From Asaia bogorensis (GTDB lineage: Bacteria > Pseudomonadota > Alphaproteobacteria > Reyranellales > Reyranellaceae): a stretch of DNA of 64,000 nt. The first letter of the stretch is position 1. Each line of letters starts with the position of its first letter. The notes under the pieces were generated by a model. The model saw nothing but the letters and a program-made list of their open reading frames with translations. It made no database searches and was not told the DNA's origin. The position numbers and the translations under genes were made by a program. The stretch spans positions 62,001 through 126,000 of the forward strand of contig CAMDCE010000005.1 in the NCBI GenBank assembly GCA_945889625.1, read 5' to 3'. Of the stretch, positions 18,077-26,760 are shown one piece after another.

Positions 18077-19179
18077 GTTCTGCGCTTCTCATCGAGCATC
18101 TGGTCAAGCGTTTCGCAACCGGCAAGCCGGCCGTCGACGGCGTGAGCTTCGACGTGCCGGCGGGCGAGATCGTGGTCCTGCTGGGCCCGTCGGGCTGCGG
18201 CAAGACCACGACCTTGCGCTGCGTCGCCGGGCTGGAGCATCCGACGGGCGGCCGCATCTCGATCGGCGGTCGCGTCGTGTCGGAGCCCGAGCGTGGCGTG
18301 CTGGTCAGCCCGCGCGAGCGCGACATCGGCATGGTCTTCCAGTCCTACGCCGTGTGGCCGCACATGACGGTGCGCCAGAACGTGGCCTATCCGCTGAAGT
18401 ACCGGCGCAACGGCGGAGGCGGTGACGTCAATAGCAAGGTGCGTGAGACGCTCGAACTGGTCGGGCTCGGCGACTTTGCCGAGCGGCCGGTGGTGTCGCT
18501 GTCGGGCGGCCAGATGCAGCGCGTGGCGCTGGCCCGCAGCCTGGTCTACCGGCCGCAGCTCATCCTGCTCGACGAACCGCTTTCCAACCTCGACGCCAAG
18601 CTGCGCATCCGGCTGCGCGACGAGCTGCGTCGCATCCTCAAGATGACCGGCATGACCGGCCTCTACGTCACTCACGACCAGTCCGAAGCCGTCGTGCTGG
18701 GCGACCGCATCGGCGTGATGCGCGACGGCAAGCTGCTGCAGATGGCTTCTCCGGACGAGATCTACAACAGGCCGGCCGATTCCTTCGTCGCCAACTTCAC
18801 CGGCGCATCGAACGTGCTCCTGGGCAGGGTGCTGGCCCGCAGCGGTGACAAGGCGACCATCGACCTCGGCGCCGCCGGAAAGATCGAGGCCTGGACGCCG
18901 CAGCCGCTGGCCGTCGGCGACAAGGCCCGCGTGGCGCTCCGCGCCGAGAACGTGCGGCTGGGCGAGCGCGGCGCCACCAATGGTTTCTCGGGACGGGTGA
19001 TCGAGCGCCGCTACCAGGGCATGCAGACCGTCTACGACGTCGAGATGGGCGGCCAGCGCCTGGAAGCGCTGGAGCTGGGCACGGCGGCACGCCATGGCGC
19101 GGAGGGCGAGATCGCCCTCACCCTGCCGCCCGACACCTGCTGGGCCTATCGCGACGAAGGTGCAGGGTCGACCGACTGA
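18073..19179 (+). CDS. ABC transporter ATP-binding protein (FbpC/PotA-like)
   Basis: This 368-residue ATPase has Walker A GPSGCGKTT, the signature LSGGQMQR, Walker B LILLDEP and a C-terminal TOBE-like domain (ALRAENVRLGERG). The start is the GTG at 18073, inside the GTGA overlap with the binding-protein stop. The reading frame extends upstream, but that part lies in the neighbour's coding sequence. It completes the permease-receptor-ATPase operon. Its 3' end overlaps the convergent PLP-enzyme gene by 34 bases. Confidence 0.9.
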   Translation: MSSALLIEHLVKRFATGKPAVDGVSFDVPAGEIVVLLGPSGCGKTTTLRCVAGLEHPTGGRISIGGRVVSEPERGVLVSPRERDIGMVFQSYAVWPHMTVRQNVAYPLKYRRNGGGGDVNSKVRETLELVGLGDFAERPVVSLSGGQMQRVALARSLVYRPQLILLDEPLSNLDAKLRIRLRDELRRILKMTGMTGLYVTHDQSEAVVLGDRIGVMRDGKLLQMASPDEIYNRPADSFVANFTGASNVLLGRVLARSGDKATIDLGAAGKIEAWTPQPLAVGDKARVALRAENVRLGERGATNGFSGRVIERRYQGMQTVYDVEMGGQRLEALELGTAARHGAEGEIALTLPPDTCWAYRDEGAGSTD

Positions 19180-20357
19180 GGCGCCGCAGTAAGTGCAGCG
19201 TGGATCGCCGCCGCAAGCGGCGCATCGTGTTCAGGCAGCAGCACTTGCGGATCGAGCGTGAGGACACCGCGCTGGGCGTGGCGCTCCGACAGATGGACCG
19301 GCGGGTCGCCGCGCTGCAGCCGGGCGCTGAGCGCCAGCGCATCGGGCACGGCGATCTCCAGGACGGGCACGCGGCCGGTTTGTGCTGCCGTCACCAGCGT
19401 CACCTTGAATCCGTTGAGCGCCGACGCGATCGCCTTGAGCCGCGCTTCGAGGGCGGCATTGCCGGCGGCATCGTCGGCATTCACGAAGCGATCGAGCGCC
19501 GTCAGCAGCCCCACGATCTCCTCCTTGCCCGCCTTGAAGCCGCGTCCGATGCCGTGATGCGGCACGCCGCGCAGATTGGCGCGATCGATCAGCTTGGGTG
19601 GCGTCCAGGTCTCGGGCGCCACGTCCATGTCGAGCTGCTGCAGCAGCGCCGAGGCCACGAGGTCGCGCCGACCGGCCAGGATGCCCGAGGCCTGCGGTCC
19701 ACCGAGCGCCTTTCCGCCGGAGAAGGCCACGAGATCGGCACCCATGGTGAAGAAACGCCGCAAATTCTCCTTGGGCGGCAGTTGGGCGGCGGCGTCGACG
19801 ATAAGGGGAATAGCGTTGGCGCGGCACACCGCGGCGATGGCCGGCAGATCGACGAGACTGGTGGCGTTGGCCGAAAAGGCCATCGCTACGACCGAGGGCG
19901 AAAGCGCCGTCTCGATCTCCCAGGCCTCCAGGCCACGCACGCCGGCGCCGGTGCCGCGGTCGTTGTGGCCGATATCGACCAGCCGCGCACCGGCGGCGGA
20001 AAGAGCATGGGCATAACCCGTGCGATGCGTGCGCGGGATCAGGATGTCGCGCGGGAATGCTTCGGCGTGCGGCAGGGCCGCCATCTTGGCGACGTCCCAG
20101 CGGGCAATCGACGCGGCCGCCGCCAAGGTGAGCGCCGCGGCAGCGCCGGTCGTCACCAGCCCCGCCTCGGCCCCGGTCGCGTCGGCGATACGTGCGCTGG
20201 CGGCATCCTGCAGCTCGCCGATGTCGACCGAGGCCCGTGAGGCCGCGGCCATCGCCGCCACGACCTCCGGCGCCATCACCGCGCCGCCCAGCCGCGTCAG
20301 TGCGCCGGCGGCATTGATGCGCCGGCGAACGCCAAGAGTTTCGTAGGGATCGCTCAT
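19146..20357 (-). CDS. SelA-like PLP-dependent transferase (SelA/DgaE fold)
   Basis: This 403-residue protein belongs to the SelA-like branch of fold-type I PLP enzymes. The start YETLGVRRRINAAGALTRLGG resembles the family's N-terminal clamp. The predicted cofactor lysine is K216 in AFSGGKALGGPQASG and the ring aspartate is D188 in PLIVDAAA. It is shorter than true SelA (about 460 residues), and no selB, selD or tRNA-Sec gene is present, so selenocysteine synthesis is unlikely. Relatives include D-glucosaminate-6-phosphate ammonia-lyase (DgaE). It may act on an amino acid or amino sugar imported by the convergent ABC transporter. Confidence 0.8.
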   Translation of the reverse strand: MSDPYETLGVRRRINAAGALTRLGGAVMAPEVVAAMAAASRASVDIGELQDAASARIADATGAEAGLVTTGAAAALTLAAAASIARWDVAKMAALPHAEAFPRDILIPRTHRTGYAHALSAAGARLVDIGHNDRGTGAGVRGLEAWEIETALSPSVVAMAFSANATSLVDLPAIAAVCRANAIPLIVDAAAQLPPKENLRRFFTMGADLVAFSGGKALGGPQASGILAGRRDLVASALLQQLDMDVAPETWTPPKLIDRANLRGVPHHGIGRGFKAGKEEIVGLLTALDRFVNADDAAGNAALEARLKAIASALNGFKVTLVTAAQTGRVPVLEIAVPDALALSARLQRGDPPVHLSERHAQRGVLTLDPQVLLPEHDAPLAAAIHAALTAAPQSVDPAPSSR

Positions 20358-20444
20358 GGAACAATCTTACCGCATCCGTTCCCCGCAAACAGGCCAACGC
20401 TGCCTTTGCCGATACATGATCTGCAAGAGTAAGCTCGACCTCGC

Positions 20445-21449
20445 ATGACCCAATTCTGGTGGGTGAACCACAAGCAGACCTTTGAGCAGGAGATCGGGAA
20501 CCAATACCTGTGGTCGCCGAAGGTGAACAAGAATGGCCGGCCCAACCGATTTTACGACAACATGCGCCTCGCCAGCCCTGGCGACTTCGTCCTGTCGTAC
20601 GCCGATCAGCTCATTCGTTACGTTGGACGAATCGCAGAATTCGCCTTCAGCGCGCCCAAACCTGAAGAGTTCGGCACAACGGGCGCGTATTGGAACAATG
20701 ATGGATGGCTGCTACCCGTCTATTGGACTTTGCTCGATCCACCGGTCCGTCCAAAGAGCTTGTTGCCAAAACTCAGATCGCTACTTCCCGACAAGTATTC
20801 GCCGATTCGACCTGCCACAGGCGACGGCAATCAAGGGGTCTACTTGGCGAGCATCTCGGATGCAGTGTTCAACACCGTAGTTGCGGGGGCCGCACACGAC
20901 GAGGTTCAGCTCGCTCGTGGAGGCGCCAATAGCCTGACCTTTCAAGTGGTCCGAGAGCAACTTGAAGACGCCGTCGAGCGCGTTATCTCACAGGACCAGA
21001 GCCTCGACAGCACAGTTCGCAAGGCCGTAATCGATGCGCGACGGGGACAAGGAAGGTTCCGATCGAATGTCGAGTCCAATGAGCGAGCCTGCCGTCTAAC
21101 TGGTGTCACCAACCCGTCGCTGCTGATTGCCAGCCACATTAGACCGTGGCGCTCTTGCGAGAGCGCAAGCGAGCGCCTTGATGGCATGAATGGCCTCCTA
21201 CTTACGCCCGACGCCGACCTGCTCTTCGATCGCGGATTCATCACATTCTTGGATGATGGTGAACCGAGGGTGTCACATCGCTTCGATCATGAAGATCTCC
21301 GGCGCCTCGGCTTAGGGGATCTGGCGTGGTGCCAATTCGGCTTGTCGGAAGCACCGATGACTTGGAACACGAATGCATTTGCACCCCAGCAACGCAAGTA
21401 TCTTCAATATCACCGGGACAACGTGTACGTCGGCGACACCGATCGTTAG
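20445..21449 (+). CDS. HNH endonuclease with EVE/PUA-like N-terminal domain (putative modification-dependent restriction enzyme)
   Basis: This 334-residue protein has two parts. Residues 1 to about 150 ([35 protein letters not shown]) look like an EVE/PUA-type reader of modified bases. Residues about 200-270 form an HNH_2-type nuclease with [24 protein letters not shown] (H231), MNGLLL (N249) and [10 protein letters not shown] (D262). Similar fusions act as solitary defence nucleases that cut DNA carrying modified cytosine. There is no methyltransferase nearby, which fits a type IV-like role. Base composition is visibly less GC-rich than the flanking genes, a sign of transfer. Its end overlaps the convergent hydrolase gene by 4 bases. 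The reader-domain call is from pattern only. Confidence 0.75.
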   Translation: MTQFWWVNHKQTFEQEIGNQYLWSPKVNKNGRPNRFYDNMRLASPGDFVLSYADQLIRYVGRIAEFAFSAPKPEEFGTTGAYWNNDGWLLPVYWTLLDPPVRPKSLLPKLRSLLPDKYSPIRPATGDGNQGVYLASISDAVFNTVVAGAAHDEVQLARGGANSLTFQVVREQLEDAVERVISQDQSLDSTVRKAVIDARRGQGRFRSNVESNERACRLTGVTNPSLLIASHIRPWRSCESASERLDGMNGLLLTPDADLLFDRGFITFLDDGEPRVSHRFDHEDLRRLGLGDLAWCQFGLSEAPMTWNTNAFAPQQRKYLQYHRDNVYVGDTDR

Positions 21450-22510
21450 TCCACCCGCCCAATGATTGCGATGGGACCACCGCCGGCCGGGCCCTGGTGC
21501 TCGGCGCCGCCCGAGACATAGAGCATGGTGTCGCCGATGGCGCCGGCCAGCACGCCGCCGACAAGGGCGCGGGCGTGACGCGTCGAATGGATGTCGCTGT
21601 CGTCCAGCATCGTGTGCCGCCGGCCACGGATCGCGCCCGAGGGTGCCGCCTCGGCCTTGGCGAGGACGGCCACCGTGTTGCCGCCGACCGCCGCCAGCAC
21701 ACGGCGCGCGGCCTCGGCGTCGATGGCGTCCTTCATCACGTCATGGCCGATCACCAGGTCGCCGCCCCAGCCGGCGGCGTTGCCTAGTACCACGATCTCG
21801 TTGCGCATCAGTTCGACGCCGGCCGAGGTGCTGGCGACGCTGGAATAGAGCGACCAGTCGCGGCAAATCGCTGCCTCGGGCGCGTCCTTGATCTCGCCCA
21901 ACGCCCTGGCAACACCCAGCGCCGAAGCGCCGCGCGACAACGCCATCGAGTGATAGGTGTCCTCGGTCGCAGCCGCCAGACCGCGGCGGGCGGCATCTTC
22001 GATCCGCTCCTTGGTGAGCAGCGGGCACTTGATCTGGACGAAATGGACGTCCGCCGCCGATGCGATGCCGGCATCCTTCATCGCCGCCGCAACGGCCTCG
22101 GCAGTGGCCGTGACCTGCGCTGTGCGCCCGAGCTCTTCCGGCGCGAAATTACGCGTGAGGCCGACGCCGATGGCCAGCCGCGGCGCGGAAGCGGCGGCCG
22201 GCGCGGTCTCGCGACAGAACACCAGCAGATGCGGCGAGAGGCCACCTTCGGTGCCGCCCGACATGACGACGGCGACGCGCTTTTCGATCTCGGCCAGCGC
22301 GCACTTCAGGCGCTCGGCCAGCAGGAGCTTCAGCGCCAGGGTGGCGTAGCCGCGGGTAAAATCGTTGACGCAGCCGTTGCCCTCGGTCTTGCCGACGATT
22401 GCCACGATGGTCGCCGGGTCGATCTCGCCCGAATCGATGGCCGCGGCGAGCCACGCGGTGTCCTGCGGGGCCGCCGTCGCGAACCTGAACACGCGGGCAA
22501 GGCGCGCCAT
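21446..22510 (-). CDS. Ring-opening amidohydrolase (cyanuric acid hydrolase / barbiturase family)
   Basis: This 354-residue protein belongs to the small AtzD/barbiturase family, a fold of three similar domains with a Lys-Ser pair in each. Matching pairs are visible: K41 (VGKTEGNG) with S84 (MSGGTEGG), K161 (QIKCPLL) with S223/S224 (LYSSVAST), and K285 (LAKAEAAP) with S333 ([10 protein letters not shown]). The end [20 protein letters not shown] and GPAGGGPIA is diagnostic. It opens cyclic imides such as cyanuric or barbituric acid; which one cannot be decided by eye. The ATG at 22510 touches the stop of the upstream permease gene (TGATG), so it is part of the transporter operon. Confidence 0.9.
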   Translation of the reverse strand: MARLARVFRFATAAPQDTAWLAAAIDSGEIDPATIVAIVGKTEGNGCVNDFTRGYATLALKLLLAERLKCALAEIEKRVAVVMSGGTEGGLSPHLLVFCRETAPAAASAPRLAIGVGLTRNFAPEELGRTAQVTATAEAVAAAMKDAGIASAADVHFVQIKCPLLTKERIEDAARRGLAAATEDTYHSMALSRGASALGVARALGEIKDAPEAAICRDWSLYSSVASTSAGVELMRNEIVVLGNAAGWGGDLVIGHDVMKDAIDAEAARRVLAAVGGNTVAVLAKAEAAPSGAIRGRRHTMLDDSDIHSTRHARALVGGVLAGAIGDTMLYVSGGAEHQGPAGGGPIAIIGRVD

Positions 22511-23352
22511 CACGCGGCCTTGCCGGCGTCGCTGCCGAGGCGGGCGCGGCGGCGGCGCACGATGGTGGTCGAGACGAGCGCCAACGCGATCACCAGGAAC
22601 GACACGCCCGTCGTCACGGTGCCCAGCGCGTAGAGTACCGGCGTAGTGACGTTGGTGGTCATGCCGTAGATCTCCAGCGGCAGAGTGTTGAAGGTGCCCG
22701 ACGTGTAGAGGCTGCGGGCGAACTCGTCGTAACTCAGCGTGAAGCCGAACAGGCCGACGCCGATCAGGCTGGGCAGCAGGATCGGGATCACGACATGACG
22801 GATCGTCTGCCACGGCCTGGCGCCGAGGTCGCGCGCCGCCTCTTCGTAGCGCCGGTCGAAGCGGTTGAAGACGGCGAACATGATCAGGAGGCCGAACGGC
22901 AGGGTCCAGGTGAGATGCGCGCCAAAGGCCGAGCTGTACCAGGCGGCGTCGACGCCGATGACGCGAAACAGCAGGCCAATGCCGAGGCTGATCAGGACCG
23001 ACGGCACGATCAGGCTGGCGATCGCCAGATAAAAGACGATGCCGGAGCCGCGAAAGCGCGTGCGGAAGGCGAGGCCGGCGGAGAACGAGGCCACCACCGT
23101 CACCACCATGGTCGCCAGCCCGAGCACGATCGAGCGCTGGAAGGAGCCGGCGAAGTCGCCGACCATCTGCCGCTCGAACAGGTTCCCGAACCAGTGCAGC
23201 GAGACGCCTCTCATCGGGAAGGTGAGCCCGCCCGACGGGCCCTGGAATGACAGCACCACTATGGTGATCGTCGGCCCGTACAAGAACAGCACGAACAGCG
23301 CGAAGAAGGCCGCGAGCAGCCAGAAAGCCGGTCCGCGGCGGCCCCGGTTCAC
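22510..23352 (-). CDS. ABC transporter permease (PotC-like)
   Basis: This 280-residue permease has about six membrane helices and the EAA-type loop [21 protein letters not shown]. An N-terminal helix ([20 protein letters not shown]) precedes it. It follows the PotB-like gene with a 1-base gap and precedes the ring-opening hydrolase gene with a 1-base overlap, so permease and catabolic enzyme are made from the same message. Confidence 0.9.
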   Translation of the reverse strand: MNRGRRGPAFWLLAAFFALFVLFLYGPTITIVVLSFQGPSGGLTFPMRGVSLHWFGNLFERQMVGDFAGSFQRSIVLGLATMVVTVVASFSAGLAFRTRFRGSGIVFYLAIASLIVPSVLISLGIGLLFRVIGVDAAWYSSAFGAHLTWTLPFGLLIMFAVFNRFDRRYEEAARDLGARPWQTIRHVVIPILLPSLIGVGLFGFTLSYDEFARSLYTSGTFNTLPLEIYGMTTNVTTPVLYALGTVTTGVSFLVIALALVSTTIVRRRRARLGSDAGKAA

Positions 23353-23353
23353 G

Positions 23354-24208
23354 TCACAGCTCCTTGCGGATGTCGACCATGCGCATCATGGCCGCGACCG
23401 TGAATAGGACCAGCAGCAGCAGGATGACCGCATTGGCGGCCGCCGCGGGATACTGCAGCAGAGACATGGCGTTCATCATCATGAGGCTGACCGACGCGCT
23501 CTGGCCGCCACTCATCATGCGCACGGTGACGAAGTCGCCCATCACGATGGTGACGACGAAGATCGAGCCGATGGCGATGCCGGGCTTGCAGAGTGGCAGA
23601 ATGACGTTCCACAGCGTCTGGCCGCCCGACGCCCCGGCATCGCGCGCCGCCTCGAGCAGGCTGCGGTCGATGCGCACCATCGAGTTGAAGATCGGCACGA
23701 CCATGAACAGCGTGTAGAGGTGGACGTAGGCCAGCACGACCGAGAAGTTGGAGAACAGTAGAAACTCCAGCGGCTCGTGGATCAGGCCCATCTTCAGCAG
23801 CGCGGTGTTCATCAGGCCGTTGCGCCCGAGGAAGGGGATCCACGAGATCATGCGGATGACGTTCGAGGTCCAGAACGGGATGGTGCAGACCAGGAACAGC
23901 ACGGTCTGCCAGGTCGGCGAACGGACTTCGAAGGCGAGGAAATAGGCGATGGCAAAGCCGATGACGAGGGTCAGGGCCCAGGTCACCACGGTGAATTCCA
24001 GCGTCTGGAGGTAGGTCTGCCAGGTGACTGGCGAGCTCAGCAGCTCCTCGTAGTTCTGGACGAGGAACGCCGGGATGATCTGCGTCGTGTTGTAGTCGAA
24101 GAAGCTCACCACGACGATCGTGGCGATCGGGACCACGAGGAACAGCAGGAACACCAGCGCCAGCGGCGCGACCTGCAGGTAGGTGACCCAGTTGTTGAGG
24201 CGGTTCAT
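23354..24208 (-). CDS. ABC transporter permease (PotB-like)
   Basis: This 284-residue permease begins with a membrane helix (LQVAPLALVFLLFLVVPIAT) and carries the EAA-type loop LEAARDAGASGGQTLWNVIL. It is the first permease gene after the binding protein and is separated from it by 111 bases that hold a long hairpin. Family members import polyamines or other small cationic or amide compounds. Confidence 0.9.
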   Translation of the reverse strand: MNRLNNWVTYLQVAPLALVFLLFLVVPIATIVVVSFFDYNTTQIIPAFLVQNYEELLSSPVTWQTYLQTLEFTVVTWALTLVIGFAIAYFLAFEVRSPTWQTVLFLVCTIPFWTSNVIRMISWIPFLGRNGLMNTALLKMGLIHEPLEFLLFSNFSVVLAYVHLYTLFMVVPIFNSMVRIDRSLLEAARDAGASGGQTLWNVILPLCKPGIAIGSIFVVTIVMGDFVTVRMMSGGQSASVSLMMMNAMSLLQYPAAAANAVILLLLVLFTVAAMMRMVDIRKEL

Positions 24209-24230
24209 CGAGACGAGCGGGACTTCATTC

Positions 24231-24284
24231 TCCTCTCCCCCTGTGCCGCTTTCGCCTTCGGCGAAACGGCTCAGGGGGAGAGGA
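24231..24284. repeat. Intergenic hairpin repeat (CCTCTCCCCCTG type)
   Basis: Perfect 12-base arms CCTCTCCCCCTG (24232-24243) and CAGGGGGAGAGG (24272-24283) enclose a second near-perfect pair, CCGCTTTCGCC with GGCGAAACGG, around a short TTC loop. The 52-base structure lies between the binding-protein and permease genes on the minus strand. In transporter operons such hairpins commonly let receptor mRNA exceed permease mRNA; here this is an inference. Confidence 0.7.
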
Positions 24285-24319
24285 ACATGAGGTGACGAGC
24301 GCTGCGAGCGTCAAAGATC

Positions 24320-25606
24320 TTACGCGGCGATGAACTGATTCCATTTCTGGACCATGTAGCGGTCCTCATCCATCACGGCGTTCCAGCACGACACGGCGCC
24401 CATGCGGTCATAGAACGAGCCGCCGTCGCGCACCGTACCCGCCTTCTCCATGATCTTGCCCTGCGGGCTCATGATGTCGGACTTGGCGGGCTTGCCTTCC
24501 ATCCAGAAGCCCCACTCGTCGGGAGTCATGTTGGCCTTGGCCGTCTCCAGCACCGCCGAGTAGTAGCCTTGGCGGTTGAGGAAGGCGCCGACCCAACCCG
24601 ACATGTACCAGTTGATGTACTCGTAGGCCGCGTCGAGCTGCGTGCCCGAGAGATGCTTGGCGAGCGCAATGCCGCCGCCCCAGGCGCGATAGCCTTCCTT
24701 GAGCGGCTGGTAGATGCAGGGCACGCCCTTGGAGCGCACCGCCGCCACCGCCGGCGACCACATCGACTGGATCACCACCTCGCCCGAAGCCATGAGGTTC
24801 ACGGATTCGTCGAAGGTCTTCCAGAAGGCGCGGAACTGGCCGTCCTTCTTGGTCTTGATCAGGAAATCGATGGTCTTGTCGATTTCCGCCTTGGTCATGT
24901 TGCCCTTGTCGACGTACTTAACGATGCCGGCGGATTCGCAGATCATCGCGGCATCCATGATTCCGATCGACGGGATGTTGAGGATCGAGGTCTTGCCCTT
25001 GAACTTCGGATCGAGAATGTCCTTCCAGTTCTCGATTTTGCGGCCCACCAGGTCGGGGCGGATGCCCAGCGTGTCGGCGTTGTAGATCGTGGGAATCATG
25101 GTGAACCACTGGGTCGGCGCCTTTGCAAAAGTCGTCGAGTCCTTACCTTCGACGAAGCCGACCGTGCTCGGCGCCGTTCCCTGGGCGATGACGCTGTCGG
25201 GCTTCAGCTTGCCGGTGGTGAAGATCGGCACGATCTTGTCGAAGTACTTGATCTTCTTGGTGTCCATCGCCTGCAGATTCTTGGCGCCGAATACCTTCTT
25301 CACCATCCAGTACTCGATGTCGCCGATGTCGAACGAATTCGGCTGGGTGACCACACGCTGCACGACGGCGTCCGAATCGAGCGCCGTCATCTGCAGGGTA
25401 AAGCCGAGATCGGCCTTGGCCCTGTCGGAGATCTCATTGAAGGCCGACACGCCGGTGCCGCATTGGCGTAGCGTGATGTTCTTGATGTTCTGCGCCCACA
25501 GCGTCGGGAAGCCGGTGATCGCACCGCCGCCCAGCGCCGCGCCGGCGAGACCGGCCGCACCTTTCAGGACCTTACGGCGTCCAAAGCCATTCTGTTTGCG
25601 AGCCAT
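24320..25606 (-). CDS. ABC transporter substrate-binding protein (PotD-like), Tat-exported
   Basis: This 428-residue binding protein has a twin-arginine signal (FGRRKVLKGAAGLAGAALGG). The body has the PotD/PotF pattern, with SFDIGDIEYWMVKKVFG, NADTLGIRPD and INWYMSGWVGAF. The ATG at 25606 is preceded by AAAGGAGAGG; the frame is open upstream only as a shadow of the ATPase gene. A Tat signal means folding before export. In this cluster the likely ligand is the ring-amide substrate or a related ureide, though polyamines cannot be excluded. Confidence 0.9.
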   Translation of the reverse strand: MARKQNGFGRRKVLKGAAGLAGAALGGGAITGFPTLWAQNIKNITLRQCGTGVSAFNEISDRAKADLGFTLQMTALDSDAVVQRVVTQPNSFDIGDIEYWMVKKVFGAKNLQAMDTKKIKYFDKIVPIFTTGKLKPDSVIAQGTAPSTVGFVEGKDSTTFAKAPTQWFTMIPTIYNADTLGIRPDLVGRKIENWKDILDPKFKGKTSILNIPSIGIMDAAMICESAGIVKYVDKGNMTKAEIDKTIDFLIKTKKDGQFRAFWKTFDESVNLMASGEVVIQSMWSPAVAAVRSKGVPCIYQPLKEGYRAWGGGIALAKHLSGTQLDAAYEYINWYMSGWVGAFLNRQGYYSAVLETAKANMTPDEWGFWMEGKPAKSDIMSPQGKIMEKAGTVRDGGSFYDRMGAVSCWNAVMDEDRYMVQKWNQFIAA

Positions 25607-25626
25607 CTGACCTCTCCTTTCTCCAG

Positions 25627-26670
25627 TTATCGACCGAGGACATGCACATCCCCGGGCGTCCATGACAGAACCACCGGCTGGCCGGGGCTGACCGGGGTCG
25701 CGTCGAAGCGCGCCTCCGGCACCACGGCGCTCAGCGTCTCGAGCCCGATCACGTCGATGCCGATCTGCACGGTCGCGCCGAGATATTCGACCGACCGCGC
25801 CACGCCGCTCAGCGACGAGGCGTCGGCCTGCAGGCCGCTGCCCGGCCGGACGGTCATGCGATCGGCACGGATTGCCACGAAAGCGCCCTCGCCTTTCGCG
25901 CGCGCCACCGCCGACGGCAGCACGTTGTGGCCGCCGATGAAGCGGGCGACGAAGGCTGAGGCCGGACGGTTGAAGACCTCGCGAGGCGGCCCGGCCTGTT
26001 CGATCCGCCCGCCGTTCATCACGACGACCAGATCGGCCAGCGCCATCGCCTCGTCCTGGCTGTGCGTGACGTGGATGAAGCTGATGCCGAGCCGCGTCTG
26101 CAGGGTCTTCAGCTCCTCGCGCATGCGCACGCGCAGGAACGGATCGAGCGCCGACAGCGGCTCGTCGAGCAGCAGGACCTGCGGGTCGGTGATCAACGCG
26201 CGCGCCAGCGCCACGCGCTGCTGCTGGCCGCCGGAGAGCTGGGACGGCAGGCGGCCAGCGAAGGGCTCCATCTGGACGCGCTTCAGCATGTCGAGCGCAC
26301 GCGCCCGGCGCGCCTCCTTGTCGACGCCGCGCATCTTCAGGCTGAAGGCCACATTGTCGGTGCAATCGAGATGCGGGAAGAGCGCGTAGCTCTGGAACAT
26401 CATCGCCGTACCGCGCGCCGCTGTCGGCCGGTGCGTGATGTTCTCGGCGCCCAGCAGGATGTCGCCTTCGCTTGCCTCCTCGTGGCCGGCAATCATGCGC
26501 AGGGTCGTGGTCTTGCCGCAGCCGCTGGGCCCCAGCAGACAGCAGTAGGAACCCGCCGGAATGCGCAGGTTTACCCTGTCGACCGCCACGGAGTCGCCGA
26601 AGCGCTTGGTAAGCGCCACCAGTTCGATGTCGGGCTTGTTCGCCATCGGGTCAGGCGAAGCAAGCACCAT
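25627..26670 (-). CDS. ABC transporter ATP-binding protein (PotA-like)
   Basis: This ATPase of up to 347 residues has Walker A GPSGCGKTT, the signature LSGGQQQR, Walker B VLLLDEP and a C-terminal TOBE-like domain. Either the ATG at 26670 or the ATG at 26646 (MANKPDIELVAL) may be used; neither has a strong ribosome site. It is the first gene of the five-gene minus-strand operon that ends with the ring-opening hydrolase. It is divergent from hyuA, with 90 bases between them. Confidence 0.9.
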   Translation of the reverse strand: MVLASPDPMANKPDIELVALTKRFGDSVAVDRVNLRIPAGSYCCLLGPSGCGKTTTLRMIAGHEEASEGDILLGAENITHRPTAARGTAMMFQSYALFPHLDCTDNVAFSLKMRGVDKEARRARALDMLKRVQMEPFAGRLPSQLSGGQQQRVALARALITDPQVLLLDEPLSALDPFLRVRMREELKTLQTRLGISFIHVTHSQDEAMALADLVVVMNGGRIEQAGPPREVFNRPASAFVARFIGGHNVLPSAVARAKGEGAFVAIRADRMTVRPGSGLQADASSLSGVARSVEYLGATVQIGIDVIGLETLSAVVPEARFDATPVSPGQPVVLSWTPGDVHVLGR

Positions 26671-26760
26671 GCCAGCACTGTAGAATACCTTGGGGGTGGA
26701 CGGCGGGGGTTGGCCCGTGTCTTGCTGACCTTAGGCTAACCCAACAGCGGGAGGCGGTTT

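Noticed and set aside
19146..20357. True selenocysteine synthase SelA
   Set aside because: The protein is shorter than SelA and no other selenocysteine genes are present; kept as a SelA-like enzyme.
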